A DNA stretch of 64,000 bases. Source: Ehretia macrophylla. Taxonomy: Eukaryota > Streptophyta > Magnoliopsida > Boraginales > Ehretiaceae. Within the stretch, counting starts at the first letter, position 1. Each line of letters starts with the position of its first letter. This document shows positions 1 through 11,611 of the stretch, one piece after another. The notes below the pieces were generated by a model. The model saw only the letters and a list, made by a program, of their open reading frames with translations. It did no database searches and had not been told where the DNA came from. The stretch is taken from assembly GCA_037974665.1 (NCBI GenBank), contig CM075778.1, positions 7,491,001 through 7,555,000 on the forward strand, read 5' to 3'. The translations under genes were made by a program, and so were the position numbers.

Positions 1-1391
1 CTCCAAAGCGGATTTTCAAGGCCTAGGTAAGTGTCTTTTGGCCTTCCTAGGAATGTACAATGATTGGATTGTGGATTTAAAATCTTGAAGTTTTTGTGGG
101 AGAAGAATTTCATAGTTAACAAAGGGGAAAAAAGTGATAAAGGATGCCTTTGTGTTTATATGAGCTCATAGATGTGTTGTTATGTGTCTATATGCTTGTC
201 TAAAAGATAAACATGATAATTATAGAGTTTACGTAAAAATATGTTATTTGTCTCCTTTATGTTTATATCGTTACGTTGTGCATATTGTGGTTAATTGTGA
301 GGGCGGCCTACTTTGTCGTCCCTCTTATATGATATTTGATGATCTTGGTTCTCGTGGACTTGACTCGGGGTTGCGCAACCTATTTAGGCATGGTAGTGTC
401 GAGTAACACGGGTGGTATCGAGCTTGCCGTGCTTCCTCGACTACCATGGTTTCCTAGTCCCTTTCTCGCTGAACCATACTCCCTTACCCCGGAGGCATAG
501 TTTACCTCGTTGGGGCATACGGACCTACCTCGGGAGATATGGGTCGTAGGATCGGGGTACATCCGGATTACCCCATTATGGAGGAATAAGAGATTTGTCG
601 GCACCTGCTTGAAGATCTTAGCTCGTGGTTCGTGATTGAACACAAGTGGAACCGTATCCTTTTTATATATGGTTAAATACTTGTCTATCTAGTTTTGTTA
701 TTTTGTGTTGTATATGAGGCTATCTTTGTTGCATATCATGTTGCACGCCCCGATGTGCTACATCACCTCCCCACTGGGTAACATTGTTGCTCACTCCTCA
801 ATTAACATGTTTCAGGAGACGCTGAGGTGAACCCCCAGCTAGTAGCAGTAGAGGAAGAAGAATAAGTTCAATTAGAACAACTTTTGTGATTCCTTGTGTG
901 TTGAGGTTGGCTATTACGTGCAGCTTGTGTGAAAGATGTTGGATGATGTTCATTTTGAGACACTTGTGGTCTTATATGTATTGTTGGTAGACTTGGTAGT
1001 TTTAGTAAAGTTGTAATCTTGTTGGCATAGTAGTTGGTTTGTAATAACTGATAATGGACTTTATTTCTTTGTTGCACGCTTGTGTGTCAAGTAGTTAGAA
1101 TGTTGAACTTAGCCTATAAGTATAACATACTACTTATAGCTTGGAATTTAGAGAAATGTCTTGCATGCTTGTGTGATATTTAGTTTGTTATTCCAAGGCT
1201 TGGTTGGCCTTGAGGAATTGGTTGGCTATGTTAATATTGAAAGATGGGTTGTATGAGTTGTTTGATTATAGTTCAGGAGTTGTATGTGTTTATTTATAGG
1301 TACTAGTTTAGTCCACGGTACAGAAAAGACTCTGTCCGTACAACGGGTCCGGACTTGACCTATAGCGTAGGGTTGGGTTTGGGGCGTTACA
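1..1391 (+). mobile_element. Gypsy LTR fragment, truncated at the window edge
   Basis: This is the right part of a long Ty3/gypsy LTR. It ends in TTGGGGCGTTACA at 1391, close to the end of the TSD-flanked solo LTR at 47916 (GGTCGGGGCATTACA). Shared blocks include the CTGGGTA...CTCACT stretch near 770-800, which matches 47370-47400, and the GTAGGATC(G/A)GG block near 546, which matches 47108. The first 380 bases are also repeated, diverged, at 26864-27280. Plus orientation is inferred from resemblance to chromovirus-type LTRs. The short reading frames here are incidental. Confidence 0.7.
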
Positions 1392-1644
1392 AACAACCTC
1401 TAAGAACAGTGCGTTATTATCAACAGGCATGGGAGTTGAATCGGACTCGGATGCTTGAGTTGCTTGTGATGCTTGTTGAAGCAGTTCCTCGTATTAAGAC
1501 TGTACTGCAGATATATCAACACGTAGAGACATGAATAATATTCAGAAGTTTTGAGTGATACATATAAAAAAAAATGACAAACCATCAGAGAAAAAAATTA
1601 AACAAGCACCTGTTCAAACATACATATACAGTCAACTAATAAAA

Positions 1645-1860
1645 ACGCCCCGACCTGACCCCACACTAAAAAGGTAAGTATGGACCCGACCAACGAACAG
1701 AGTCTCCTTTGTACTGTGGACTAACCAATTACCTGCACTTAGAAGAAATAGCCACAATACAATATACAAGCAGTTACACTCAAATATAATCTTCATTAAA
1801 CAAGTCCCTAAGGCCATCCAAGCCTTTCTATTAAACAAAATAAGACATTCATGTATGCAT
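1645..1860 (-). mobile_element. Inverted fragment of the same gypsy LTR end
   Basis: Read on the minus strand this stretch repeats the terminal part of the LTR family: a block reading GGCTTGGATGGCCTT, then TTAGTCCACAGTACAAAGGA, then a GGGTC...GGGGCGTTT end. The order matches 1191-1391. It therefore faces the preceding fragment head to head across about 250 bp. No target-site duplication is visible. Confidence 0.6.
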
Positions 1861-3660
1861 TTCCATTATATATTGAAATACTATGGCTATAATTTCGATT
1901 ATCATACCACTCTAAAATTCTTTACTTAGCTTTCTTACATATTAAGTCATTCAACCAACTTTAACTTCGTCTGAAACAAGCATGCAAGATTACTCAAGTT
2001 CAACAACACCTATGGCATCATTATATTTCATATAATTAAGATTGTAATAAAAAATGAACAAAAACCTTTTTTAAAAAATACTATTCATTGTCTTCTACAT
2101 TAAGCCTTTTGCAATAAATCACAATACAAGCTATTTAATCACATAAAACTAGTCTATATAGCTAGCAATCAAATTAATTATACGAACACATACATGTATC
2201 ACACAACAAAAGTGTTTATATCAATCTTCAACATGGCACGGCTTAATTCTTTGTTTGTTTGTAGTATCTCATTACTACAAACTACCATAAAATCACACAA
2301 CAAAAGAACACAAAAAAGTGCGACATCAGCATTCTCTGTTCGTTTACAACAAAATGACATATAAAGGCTTCCACAAAGTTGAACTTATACCTACTTAGAA
2401 ACAATATTGTAATACTTAAAAATAAGCCTAGATAACCTTGAACTTACATATTTTCAATTACACTTTGTCAACACAACTTAACTAAATAACAACCAATTAA
2501 CAAATTACAACTTAACTTATAAAGTAAGCCTAGATAAACGTAAATAAATTATCTTACTTAACTTGCCTTGAATTATCTTAATTAACTACTTCTTAACCTA
2601 AGCTTCTTAACTTAGTTAACTTTACTTACTTCTTACTTAATCTCAACTTACTTAACTTTAGTGAGCTATACTTAAATAGTTTACCACAAATACAAACAAC
2701 CTATTCAACATGAAGAAAACAACATTTTCACAATTGCAAATAACCAATTCAACTGCCAAGTCCAACACACCCCTTCATCCATCTTCACAAAACCTTAACG
2801 GCTCAATGCAGACAATATATTCAACATGAATATTACAAATAAACACAATAACTATAATTTAATGAAACGGATTTAGAAGCTCAAAAAAATATATTGTACA
2901 ACAAATACTCTATCAATCATCAAACTAACCTGAGCCTATCGAATCTTTAAGCGTTGCAACCAATTACTCCAATGCCCCAAACCTACCAAAGAAAATCCAA
3001 ACACATCAAATTAGCTCTTAATACTATAATGATACGATTTTTTTTAAAAAAAAAACTATTAATTTAGCTTTAAAATTATTTTTAATATGGAATTTTTTTT
3101 AAATAGTGCATAAAAAAAAAACTTAATTCACAAAAAATAAAAAAACCTAAAAAAATATCCTTTAATTTTTTTAAACAATAAATCCAAAAATTAAAATTTA
3201 AAACAAATTATTAATTTTATTTCTACATTCATCATTTAAAAAATCCGAAAATAAAAAAAATTGAAAAAAAAGAAAAAAAATCAAATGTAAAACCTAAATA
3301 CTAATATTTTGAAAATAAAACAAATAAATCCAAAAAAATTTAAAAAGAAATCAGAAATAAAAAAGGAAAAAAAATTGAAATAAATCTAAAAATGAAAAAA
3401 AAAATCAGAAATAAAAAAGAAATAAATTGAAATAAATCCGAAAATGAAAAAAAAAATTGAAATGAAAAAAGGAAAAAATTGAAATAAATTCAAAAATGAA
3501 AAAAAAAATCGGAAATAAAAAAAGGAAAAAAATTGAAATAAATCCGAAAATGAAAAAAAATTCGGAAATAAAAAAAATCTGAAAATTACAGAAAATAAAA
3601 AATATATAATATAATATAAAAAAACATAAAATTATACCTTATATATAAGTAAATATATAA
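1861..3660. other. AT-rich intergenic DNA; A-rich repeats from 3020
   Basis: No gene is visible. The first part is ordinary AT-rich sequence. From about 3020 to 3660 it becomes strongly A-rich, with imperfect reiterations of a motif like GAAATAAATCCGAAAATG separated by A runs. This looks like a degenerate minisatellite or a decayed A-rich tail region. Confidence 0.5.
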
Positions 3661-3719
3661 GAAAAAAGAAACTATCCTTAATGCCACGGATTGGGTTCAC
3701 TAGCCTTATATTAACTGTT

Positions 3720-4640
3720 TTCTTTTCTTAATTAATTTGTTTTAAGTTTTTTTCATCATAATTAGTATATTAATTAAGTATTACTTTACTTTTTTTACTT
3801 TTTTTTGTTTTTTTTCTTAACTTTTTTCTTTTGTTAATTAATTTGTTTTTTTTTCATATTTTCAGCATAATTAGTATATTAATTAGCAATTAGTTTGATT
3901 TTTTTCACCTTTTTTTTTTATTATCTTAACTTTTTTCTTTTCTTAATAGTTATTTTCATATTTTCATCATAATTAGTATATTAATTAGATATTACTTTGC
4001 TTTTTTGTTTTACTTTTTTTTTTTGTTTATTATCTTAACTTTTTTCTTTTCTTAATTAATTTGTTTTTTTGTATTTTCATCATAATTAGTATATTAATTA
4101 GCTATTACTTTGCATTTTTTTAACTTTTTTTTTTTTTATTTTCTTAACTTTTTCTTTTCTTAATTAATTTTTTTTCATATTTTCATCATAATTAGTATAT
4201 TAATTAGATATTACTTTGCTTTTGTTTTAACTTGTTTTTTGTTTATTATCTTAGCTTTTTTCTTTTCTTAGTTATTTTGTTTTTTCATATTTTCATCATA
4301 ATTAGTATATTATTTAGCAATTACTTTGTATTTTTTTAACTTTTTTTTGTTTATTATCTTAACTTTTTTCTTTTCTTAATTAATTTGTTTTTTCATATTT
4401 TCATCATAATTAGTATATTAATTAGATATTACTTTGCTTTTTTAACTTTTTTTTTGTTTATTATCTTAACTTTTTTCTTTTCTTAATTAATTTGTTTTTT
4501 CATATTTTCATCATAACTAGTATATTAATTAGCTATTACTTTGTATTTTTAAAATTTCTTTTTTTTGTTTATTATCTTAAATTTTTTATTTTCTTAATTA
4601 ATTTGTTTTTTTCATATTTTCATCATAAACAAAGTAAAAG
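3720..4640. repeat. Tandem repeat, ~108-bp unit with alternating A/B variants
   Basis: A unit containing TCATCATAATTAGTATATTA recurs about nine times, near 3750, 3862, 3961, 4076, 4182, 4289, 4400, 4507 and 4617 (last copy partial). The next bases alternate: AGATATTAC-type units near 3961, 4182 and 4400, and AGCTATTAC or AGCAATTA-type units near 3862, 4076, 4289 and 4507. The higher-order period is thus a dimer of about 216 bp. The array is T-rich on this strand, and the reading frame at 4492-4683 is only a by-product. Confidence 0.85.
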
Positions 4641-4835
4641 TTTCTTAATTAATTTTGTTTTTAGTTTTTTTTATCATTATTAGTATTTTAATTATCTATA
4701 TAAATTAATATTTGTTTTGTTTCACATTTTCTTTTTTGGTGAAAAGGTATATGTTCAATAAACAACTCTTTTATTTTTTTAAATTTATTTGCAATACATT
4801 ATATATGTCTATCTAGTTTTCTTTTGATTAATCGA

Positions 4836-4912
4836 ATGGGCGACGCCCATTCGATTTAAATAGGAGACGCCCATTTGATTTAAATAGGAGACGGACCAAT
4901 TGGTCCGTGACT
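4836..4912. repeat. Cluster of short GC-rich palindromes
   Basis: A near-perfect inverted repeat CGAATGGGCGACGCCCATTCG is followed by a partial second copy (GGAGACGCCCATTTGATTTAAATA) and by a perfect 18-bp palindrome, ACGGACCAATTGGTCCGT. These stand out against surroundings of about 80% AT and may be the tip of a hairpin-forming DNA transposon. No matching second end was found. Confidence 0.5.
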
Positions 4913-5396
4913 TTTTTGTTTTTCTTCCTTAACTCTTATTGTTTTGTTTTTTTATTTTCTTCATTAATTTTTTTTAAAGTTTTTATCATAGTAATTAGAA
5001 TATTGATTAGCATTTTCTTTGTTTTACTTTTTTTTTTACCCTTTAATGTTTTTTCTTCCTAATTAAATAATATTTTTCATATCATAATAATCAACATATA
5101 AATTAGTCTTTGTTTTGTTTCACCTTTTTATTTTTTGGTAAAAATAAAAGGTTCATAAAAGACTTTTTTTTATTCGTTTACAATAGAATATTTATATATA
5201 GTTAGTTATCTTTCTATTAATCCGTACACTAAAATTTAAGTTTCTCACAAAAATGTACGAGAACTTTGACTAAACTTAAGTTTTCACATAAGATAATAAA
5301 TAGCTTTAATAATTATTAACTATATATCCAAACAAACATAAATATATTATGCGACGTGGCAGTGTCTTGTCAAATCATACACTGATATGTAAGTAC

Positions 5397-5492
5397 CCTA
5401 TGATGTAGCAAGAAAAGACATGGCATGCACGTCGATTCAGTATCCTATGATGCAGCAAGAAAAGACATGACATGCAACCCGATTCATTATTG
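5397..5492. repeat. Two-copy 48-bp direct repeat
   Basis: Two adjacent imperfect copies share CCTATGATG(T/C)AGCAAGAAAAGACATG(G/A)CATGCA and then CGATTCA. They start near 5397 and 5445. This looks like a local tandem duplication; no gene is visible from 4913 to 6400. Confidence 0.7.
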
Positions 5493-6429
5493 ATTGGACT
5501 TATCAACAAGCCAATAGTATCATGTCACGTGTAACGCACCAATAATACATATACGACAAACATGAAAAGTAAAAGGGACAGACAAACATCAGTCGTCGTC
5601 AATTCGTAAGTTTCTTCTCCTTTATATAAATGACATCGTCGAATGTATGCAACAACACATCACGCACCCATTTAACTTTCTTCATTTCCCTTTCCAACAA
5701 TGAGTAAAGAGGAAAAATGCCTATCGCTTTCTTTTTCTTATGGTGAAGAGAAAGACATGTACTTAAAGGGCAAACTGTACGAGGACTGTAGCAAGAGAGT
5801 GAAACGTCCGTAACTTGATTTGAACAAACCACCTATGGAAGACGGATATATTTCTTCAACTCAAGGAAAACAACATGTTCATGACCAAACACTGAAAGTC
5901 TTATTGCCCAATTTTTTCCCGTGATATATGTGTTTGTTCTACATATATATTAGTGATTGACCTGATCAGTAAGAGAATAATGTACTTCTTAGTTTTATGT
6001 ATTATCTGTGTATGTTTATGTTGTGATGAAATATGTCATTGTTATGTTTAGATGTATTCCAATAGATCGTTCCATAATAAAAATATATATAGTTTTATCG
6101 ATGATAGCGATGTTGATCTAGAACTTACTTTTGCCTTTGAGCCTTTCCTAAAGCAACGAAAAATGGGACCTATAAAAGTAACTAAGAAGACACGTGGATG
6201 TCACGTGCAAAATTGTATTAAATGAGATTTTTCCATTTGAAAAAAGTTGGACGAGCTTAAAATAGTTTTTTTTTTTAAGCTCTTAAATTGTTTTTCAATT
6301 ATATTAGGTTTTATTTATAAGACTTTGAAATCGAATTTGGTTGAACTTAATACAATAAAGAATTCAAAAGACCCCCCCAGTTCTATTTCTTTCTGTAAAT
6401 AACAATATGTCAAATTAGGCCGCCCCTTG

Positions 6430-6628
6430 CCTTGAAATACATACACGGCCACCATTTAAAACGGCAAGGGACAACCCATAGGCCCTGTCCCTCGCCGAAA
6501 CGGCAAGGGAATGGCCTCTCACTCACCAAAATGCCGAGGGAATGGCCTGTCCCTTACCAAAACCGTCCCTCGCATTTTGGCGAGGGCTTGACAACGACCT
6601 GTCGCCAAAAATGATTTTTCTCGTAGTG
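6430..6628. mobile_element. Orphan CACTA (En/Spm) transposon end
   Basis: The plus strand ends in TTTTTCTCGTAGTG at 6628. Read on the other strand this is CACTACGAGAAAAA, the canonical CACTA terminal inverted repeat. Inward lies a GC-rich subterminal region with motifs such as GGCAAGGGA, CCCTCGCC and TTTTGGCGAGGG in both orientations, typical of transposase-binding subterminal repeats of this superfamily. No opposite end is visible upstream, so this is a fragment or one end of a scrambled copy. The short reading frames across it are not genes. Confidence 0.65.
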
Positions 6629-6639
6629 TTTATCATATT

Positions 6640-8400
6640 ACATACCAAACAAGTAAAGTCACAAGTTGCTAGAGTACATGTGCGTGAGAATGACATGTTC
6701 CTCAATCTTGTCATGTAGTGTTGGAATAATAGTTGTTCTATTTGCATTAATTGATTTGTATCTCTGGACTTTTGAAGGGTTAACTAGCGTGACATGATAG
6801 TTGTTTCTCCAAATTTGTATATGTAGTTAGCTGTCCAAATAGGGTAATTGTGGATATTAATTTAGAAGAAACAAGAGTGACAGTGACAGTGGGATTGCTT
6901 TATTTGACTTTATTTTTATATACCTTAAAAGTTAGTTTTACACACACCATGACAGTTTTAAGGTTATTTTTATTCCATAATATGTCATTTAATTGTCTCT
7001 TGTATTAGGTTTGTAGGATGTATATGATGACATTTAAGGATTGGCATACTTAAAATAACCTTTTTACAAGTAGAATTTAATTATATGCATGATGCTACTT
7101 TAGTTTAATTAGAAGTTTTCTTAAAGCAGCATTGTACATATATGTTAAAACTTGTTTAACAATATAAAGATTCTAGAATATCTTATTTTATCCTAGTTGG
7201 ACAATTCTCTGGATCAAATTGGCTGACTTGGCCAAAGCGGGTTATCTATTAATTGTGATTTAAGAGATTTCCAAGAGAGATTCTAGGATGTATCACTTCT
7301 TAGAGTTATAGTTCACAGGCACAAACCTAAAGGTGGTAACTATGAGCATTGACTTTTGAGAAAACCAAGGAGTAAATAGTAAGAATGCTGAAATAATTTT
7401 ATCATAAGAGGCCATTCTTGCCCCGAATATGTTAGGTTTATGATATTTGTCTTGCTATTCACTTGTGGAAAACTGTAGAATATTTTGTACCTTGTTTGAA
7501 GGTGTTTATATGATAAATTAAGAGTCTCAAAATGAACAAGTTTTAACTGAAATAATTGAGTAGCAAGTTCATGTTATATGCATTATTTTATGTTCAATGG
7601 TTAAACTATGAGGTAATATATAATGGGAACCATTATTGCACATCTTACTTGCATGTATGGTAGACCTGAAAGGTTGATTGGACATAATAATGACTGTCTT
7701 TGACAGCATTTTTGCCCTTCATACATGTATGTAATAATATTGTGGTGATAGTCATATTTGGCATTTTATCTTAATGCTCATTGAACCTTGATTTTATAAT
7801 GACATTTACATAGGATTAAATATAAGTGTATTGCCTCTTTGTGTAATGTTTCTTTTAAGGGCTTCTATTCAAAAGATATAATATGATTATATTTTGGAAA
7901 CATATATGTTAAGGTATCCTAGTATAATGGCTATTAAAGTTATAAGTCAAGTTTATGAGTTTTACAGTTTAAATGGATCTCCTATAATTCATGAAAGGAG
8001 ATAAGTCTTCCAAACTTTATCGATGGTATGGACGAATCCCTCGCTTCACTCAGTAGTAGATTTCATGTATTGGTCGTTGAAAGTAAAATTGATTGTTTGT
8101 ATCGCAACTATGATTAGTTGATAATTGGGTAATCTTTATTTTTCCTTAGTTTAAGAAATTTTGCTTTAGAATTATTGAGATTGTTTGTTACCAAGGTGAT
8201 TCAAACATAATAATTCAAAATGAATGTTTTGTCGCCAAATTCTCTTTGACTATAGGAAAAATGGGTTCTCTAGATTAATACATACGATCGCCTGCCCAAA
8301 AGGGGTTATTGTGTGTGTTAATTTAATGGGTTTACATATAATTTTTCAAATTAATATATAAAATCGTCTACCCAAATGAGTATTGTGTATGTTAATTTAG
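6640..8400. other. Unannotated AT-rich DNA
   Basis: No gene, RNA or clear repeat structure could be supported. It may belong to the decayed copia remnant downstream, but no diagnostic motif was recognised. Confidence 0.4.
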
Positions 8401-8639
8401 ATTGATGAAGAGTGATAGTAGAGATGTACAGTCAATGAGATTTGTTTTGACATTGTGCATACTTTACTGGTTTGAGAAAATGCATGATTTAGAGGGATTT
8501 ATCTGTCCAAAGGTGATAAACTTTCTTGAACGTCGACTATTTCTTTTGTTCACCTTCATGATTGGGATACCTATAGTATGTTGTGTCCTCTCCCAAATGG
8601 AAGGTTACAATGATACGCTTGGGTCCCAGGACCAACTTA

Positions 8640-8850
8640 GTTTTATTATGATTTATAGTGATAACCCATTTTCTAATCTAGTTGTGTGTTTGATCAATAT
8701 AAACAATCAGAGACTTAGCCAAAATAGATATATTATTCTTAAGAATATAAGACAGACTCAATAATTAATGATCCTCTAACCAAAGATTTAAGACCCATAA
8801 TGTTAAAGAACGTGTTAAAAATATGGGTATTTAGAGTCATTCAATATTTT
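8640..8850 (+). pseudogene. Decayed copia pol end (RNase H C-terminus)
   Basis: Around 8765-8790 the plus strand reads as IINDPLTKDL, matching the conserved copia end of pol (DxLTK motif, just before the polypurine tract), followed by a degenerate V/LKNMGV-like block. Upstream the frame gives a worn version of the preceding RNase H segment. Stops and shifts interrupt it, so no functional protein is encoded. A purine-rich stretch, GGATTAGTGGGAG, near 8855 could be the old polypurine tract. The call rests on short motifs only. Confidence 0.4.
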
Positions 8851-8869
8851 GGATTAGTGGGAGTCTATT

Positions 8870-10084
8870 ATAATATGAAATTTGAACTGTGACTCTAATT
8901 TGTTATTTTATGTCAGCTGATGAGCAAATTGAACTATTTTAATGAATTTTGATGATCACATTGTTACTTGTTATTTTGAAGTATCTTCATTGTTATCTAT
9001 TGTTTGAAATCTCGAGATATTGTAATTGGAGATACATTGGCTGGTTGCAGTCAAGGGGATTTCACTTGCTAGGCATAAAGGTTATGTGAAATGGTAAACA
9101 TGAGCTCGTTAGAGTCATGTAATTTCGCACGCTAGGCGTAAAAGAAAGTGGAATCAGAATTATAAGGGGCCATACAAGTTTACTGCTTATTTATTAAGCA
9201 TACAATTGAAGTGAAAATTGGAGACATGTTGACTCAATGGAGTCGGATAATTTCTCTTGCTTAGCTGTAAGTTTTAAACTAGGTGGTTTGAGCATAATTA
9301 TGTATGATCGATAAGGAAATAGCTGTTATTTTTTGATCACATGGTTGGTTATTCCTTACTACACTACTAGACTATGATCCATGTCGATTTGATTGATAAT
9401 ATTTGTGATTATGGATAGGTCACGTGTCAATGTCAAAAGGCATATTGATCACCATAGTTCGATATTAAAGATTAAATTAGACCGGATTGGTTCAAGACAT
9501 TTTCTCAGGACTATTATTTTTGAAATTGTGGTCACGTCAACTATTTTTGTTGTTATCAACCCGGGAGTTGTTTTAAAATAAATAAGACTATTTTACACGT
9601 ATGGTAGTGTTATCTTGAGCTAGTCCCATTGAAAGTTGCCAAAAAATAAAGGGGATAGGGAAGAAGACCTAGTATGCGTTGTATTGCACAACGATTCATC
9701 AGATTCCATGGTGCTAACAAGTACTCTTTTCATCTTTTGGTTTTGGTATTCTAAGTTCATATATGGATCTTGGAAAAAATTTGTTATGTTGTGAATCATG
9801 ATTGTATCATGAATAAATTCAACAGACATATGTTAATGTATACAATTACATTGTGTAATAGGCAATAGTCTAATCTTAGAATACTGCCTAATTCATTCCT
9901 TTTCTTTTCCTTTATAAGACTAGTTTTCTTGGTCATCAAAACTCATTATTCTTATAAATAGGCTCTCATTGTACATGTATTACACATATATCAATACATA
10001 GAGAATTATCTATCAATTCTCTTTCTTCAACTTAGTATCAGAATTTTCTCTCAATATATTATTTCTCTCTTCAACTAAATAATA
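8870..10084 (+). mobile_element. LTR-like remnant of an old copia element
   Basis: The stretch carries a promoter-like block, TTCTTATAAATAGGCTCTCA (about 9950), and a run of TCTCT before CAACTTAGTATCAGAATTTT near 10030. The latter resembles an LTR end followed by the TGGTATCAGA primer-binding site. It lies directly downstream of the decayed pol end. If it is the 3' LTR, a primer-binding site after it is unexpected and would point to a tandem or recombined element. LTR boundaries could not be fixed. Confidence 0.35.
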
Positions 10085-10768
10085 TGTGATAATATACACT
10101 TATCCCATATAAAAAAACATAAATTCTTAGACCACCTTATAAGATTATGGGTCTTTCCTCCTAGCACCAATTGGTTTTAAGATGAAACCTCATGATTTTT
10201 AGCATGATATCAAAGTTGGGCCCTTGGTCCAGTCATATTCATCCACGTGTAACTCATCTATTTCGTTTCGTTTTGTTCTCGTTGACTTGTTTCTTCTCAT
10301 TGCCAACACTCGTTTCTCGATTCTCTCTGGATCACACGTGAGAGGGGGAGGGGGCATTGTATATATATATTCCTCCCACATCGAAAAATCACTAACTCTA
10401 AATCCTTATATAAGATGATCCTGGGCTACTCCACCTGGGACCAATTAGTTTTAGAATGAAACCTTATTTATTTTAATATTTCACCTGGTATCAAAGCTAA
10501 GCCCATAGTCTAGTCTTGTTAATCTTCTGTGAGTGTCCCATGAGTGTTCAATATTTCAAGTGCTAACATTTTCACGTGTCCTCAATCTCTTCCACGTGTG
10601 TAATTCAATCTTCTATGTGTGACCCCTCTTAAATCAAGTCACACATGATGGGGGATGTTAGAATATGCATTTGTCTTACATATAAAAATATCAAATTTTT
10701 AGACTAAACCCTAGGCCACTCAACCTAGCACTAATTGGTTTTAGAATTGTATCTCATGATTCTTAACA
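10085..10768 (+). mobile_element. Tandem TRIM (LTR-internal-LTR-internal-LTR)
   Basis: Three related LTRs lie at 10085-10204, 10358-10483 and 10656-10768, sharing the block CACCAATTGGTTTTA(A/G) and ends of type TGT...CA. Two short internal segments lie between them. Each begins with a tRNA-Met-type primer-binding site (TGATATCAAAGTTGGGCCC; CCTGGTATCAAAGC) and ends in a polypurine tract (AGAGGGGGAGGGGG; GATGGGGGA). TAATA flanks the whole block at 10080-10084 and 10769-10773. The array therefore inserted, or was rearranged, as a single unit. There is no coding capacity, as expected of TRIMs. Confidence 0.85.
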
Positions 10769-10924
10769 TAATATTTACTAGTAGAAAAATATATGTATAG
10801 TTTCAACTTTTCTCCATTTTTGGATCAATTATTATGTCGTACTCTTCTTGAAAGGGTGATAAATTAATTTCCATTCCACAATTTTCAACTTTTATTCTTA
10901 GATTCTTGTTTCATCTTTCCTCTT

Positions 10925-11536
10925 TGTTAGACAATTGACAGTGAGTCATGAGCGAATTATATGAGTCTTTGAGTGATTAGATTATTGTCTTATGTATTCA
11001 TTCTTCAAGAGAAGAAGGTGTTGTTCTTGGGAGAGAACGTCGCAAGTCGAGGGGAGCTTGTCAAACCGAAGTTCATTGAAGAGTTCACCATCACGGCGTC
11101 AAAGGTTAAGAGGGAGTCTTTACTTGTATAAGTCTGTTGATGTTGTAACTTATTATATTTCTTAATAAAAAGGTTTGTTGGACCAAGGGAGGTCCCGTGG
11201 ACGTAGACCGCATGGTTGAACCACGTTAAATCTTGGTGTCTTTGTTTCTTTTACAAGCTTTATCTTTTCGCTGCTGTTTACTGTTGCTACTTATGTTGGA
11301 ACATTAAGTGGAATAAACTAACTAAGCAATTAGAGAAACATATTGTTAATGGTTTGTGATAGAACTAATATTTCAGTTAATGTTGTAACATCATTTGTAA
11401 CAGAATTATAACATAATCACTATACACCAAGTTATTGCATCCGTTTTTTTGTTTTCATCATAGAGCTTCATCGATTAAGAAAATTAGCCATCTTGCTGAG
11501 AAATTAATCCATACTTATACTGCACAACTTTTAACA
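10925..11536 (+). repeat. 5' LTR of copia C
   Basis: It starts TGTTAGACAATT and ends CTTTTAACA. Compared with the 3' LTR it lacks roughly 400 bp immediately after TGTTAGACAATT: the 3' copy has an AT-rich stretch (about 14799-15227) before GACAGTGAGTCAT. The rest aligns closely, including the GAGGGGAGCTTG block shared in reverse complement with the LTRs of copia B and A. Confidence 0.9.
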
Positions 11537-11538
11537 AG

Positions 11539-11556
11539 TGGCATCAAGAGTAGGTT
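11539..11556 (+). promoter_or_regulatory. Primer-binding site of copia C
   Basis: TGGCATCAAGAGTAGGTT lies two bases after the 5' LTR end. It is a variant of the initiator tRNA-Met site typical of copia elements, and copia A carries the same variant (TGGCATCAAGAGCAGGTT on the minus strand). Confidence 0.75.
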
Positions 11557-11611
11557 ACGAACTAATTCAGTTAGATTCTTGGGAGAAAGTTGTTTTTTTG
11601 CAAGAATAGGT

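Noticed and set aside
8402-8764. 120-codon frame as a host gene
   Set aside because: Its end merges into a copia RNase H-like block and no host domain is visible; treated as transposon remnant.
9361-9376. CACTACTAGACTATG as a second CACTA terminus
   Set aside because: No subterminal repeats next to it and no GAAAA continuation; likely chance.
10705-10730. CTAAACCCTAG resembling a plant telomere repeat
   Set aside because: A single occurrence inside a TRIM LTR; no tandem TTTAGGG array.
11435-11611. Upstream extension of the copia C gag frame
   Set aside because: It lies in the 5' LTR and primer-binding site; the family start MDTLRD is at 11612.
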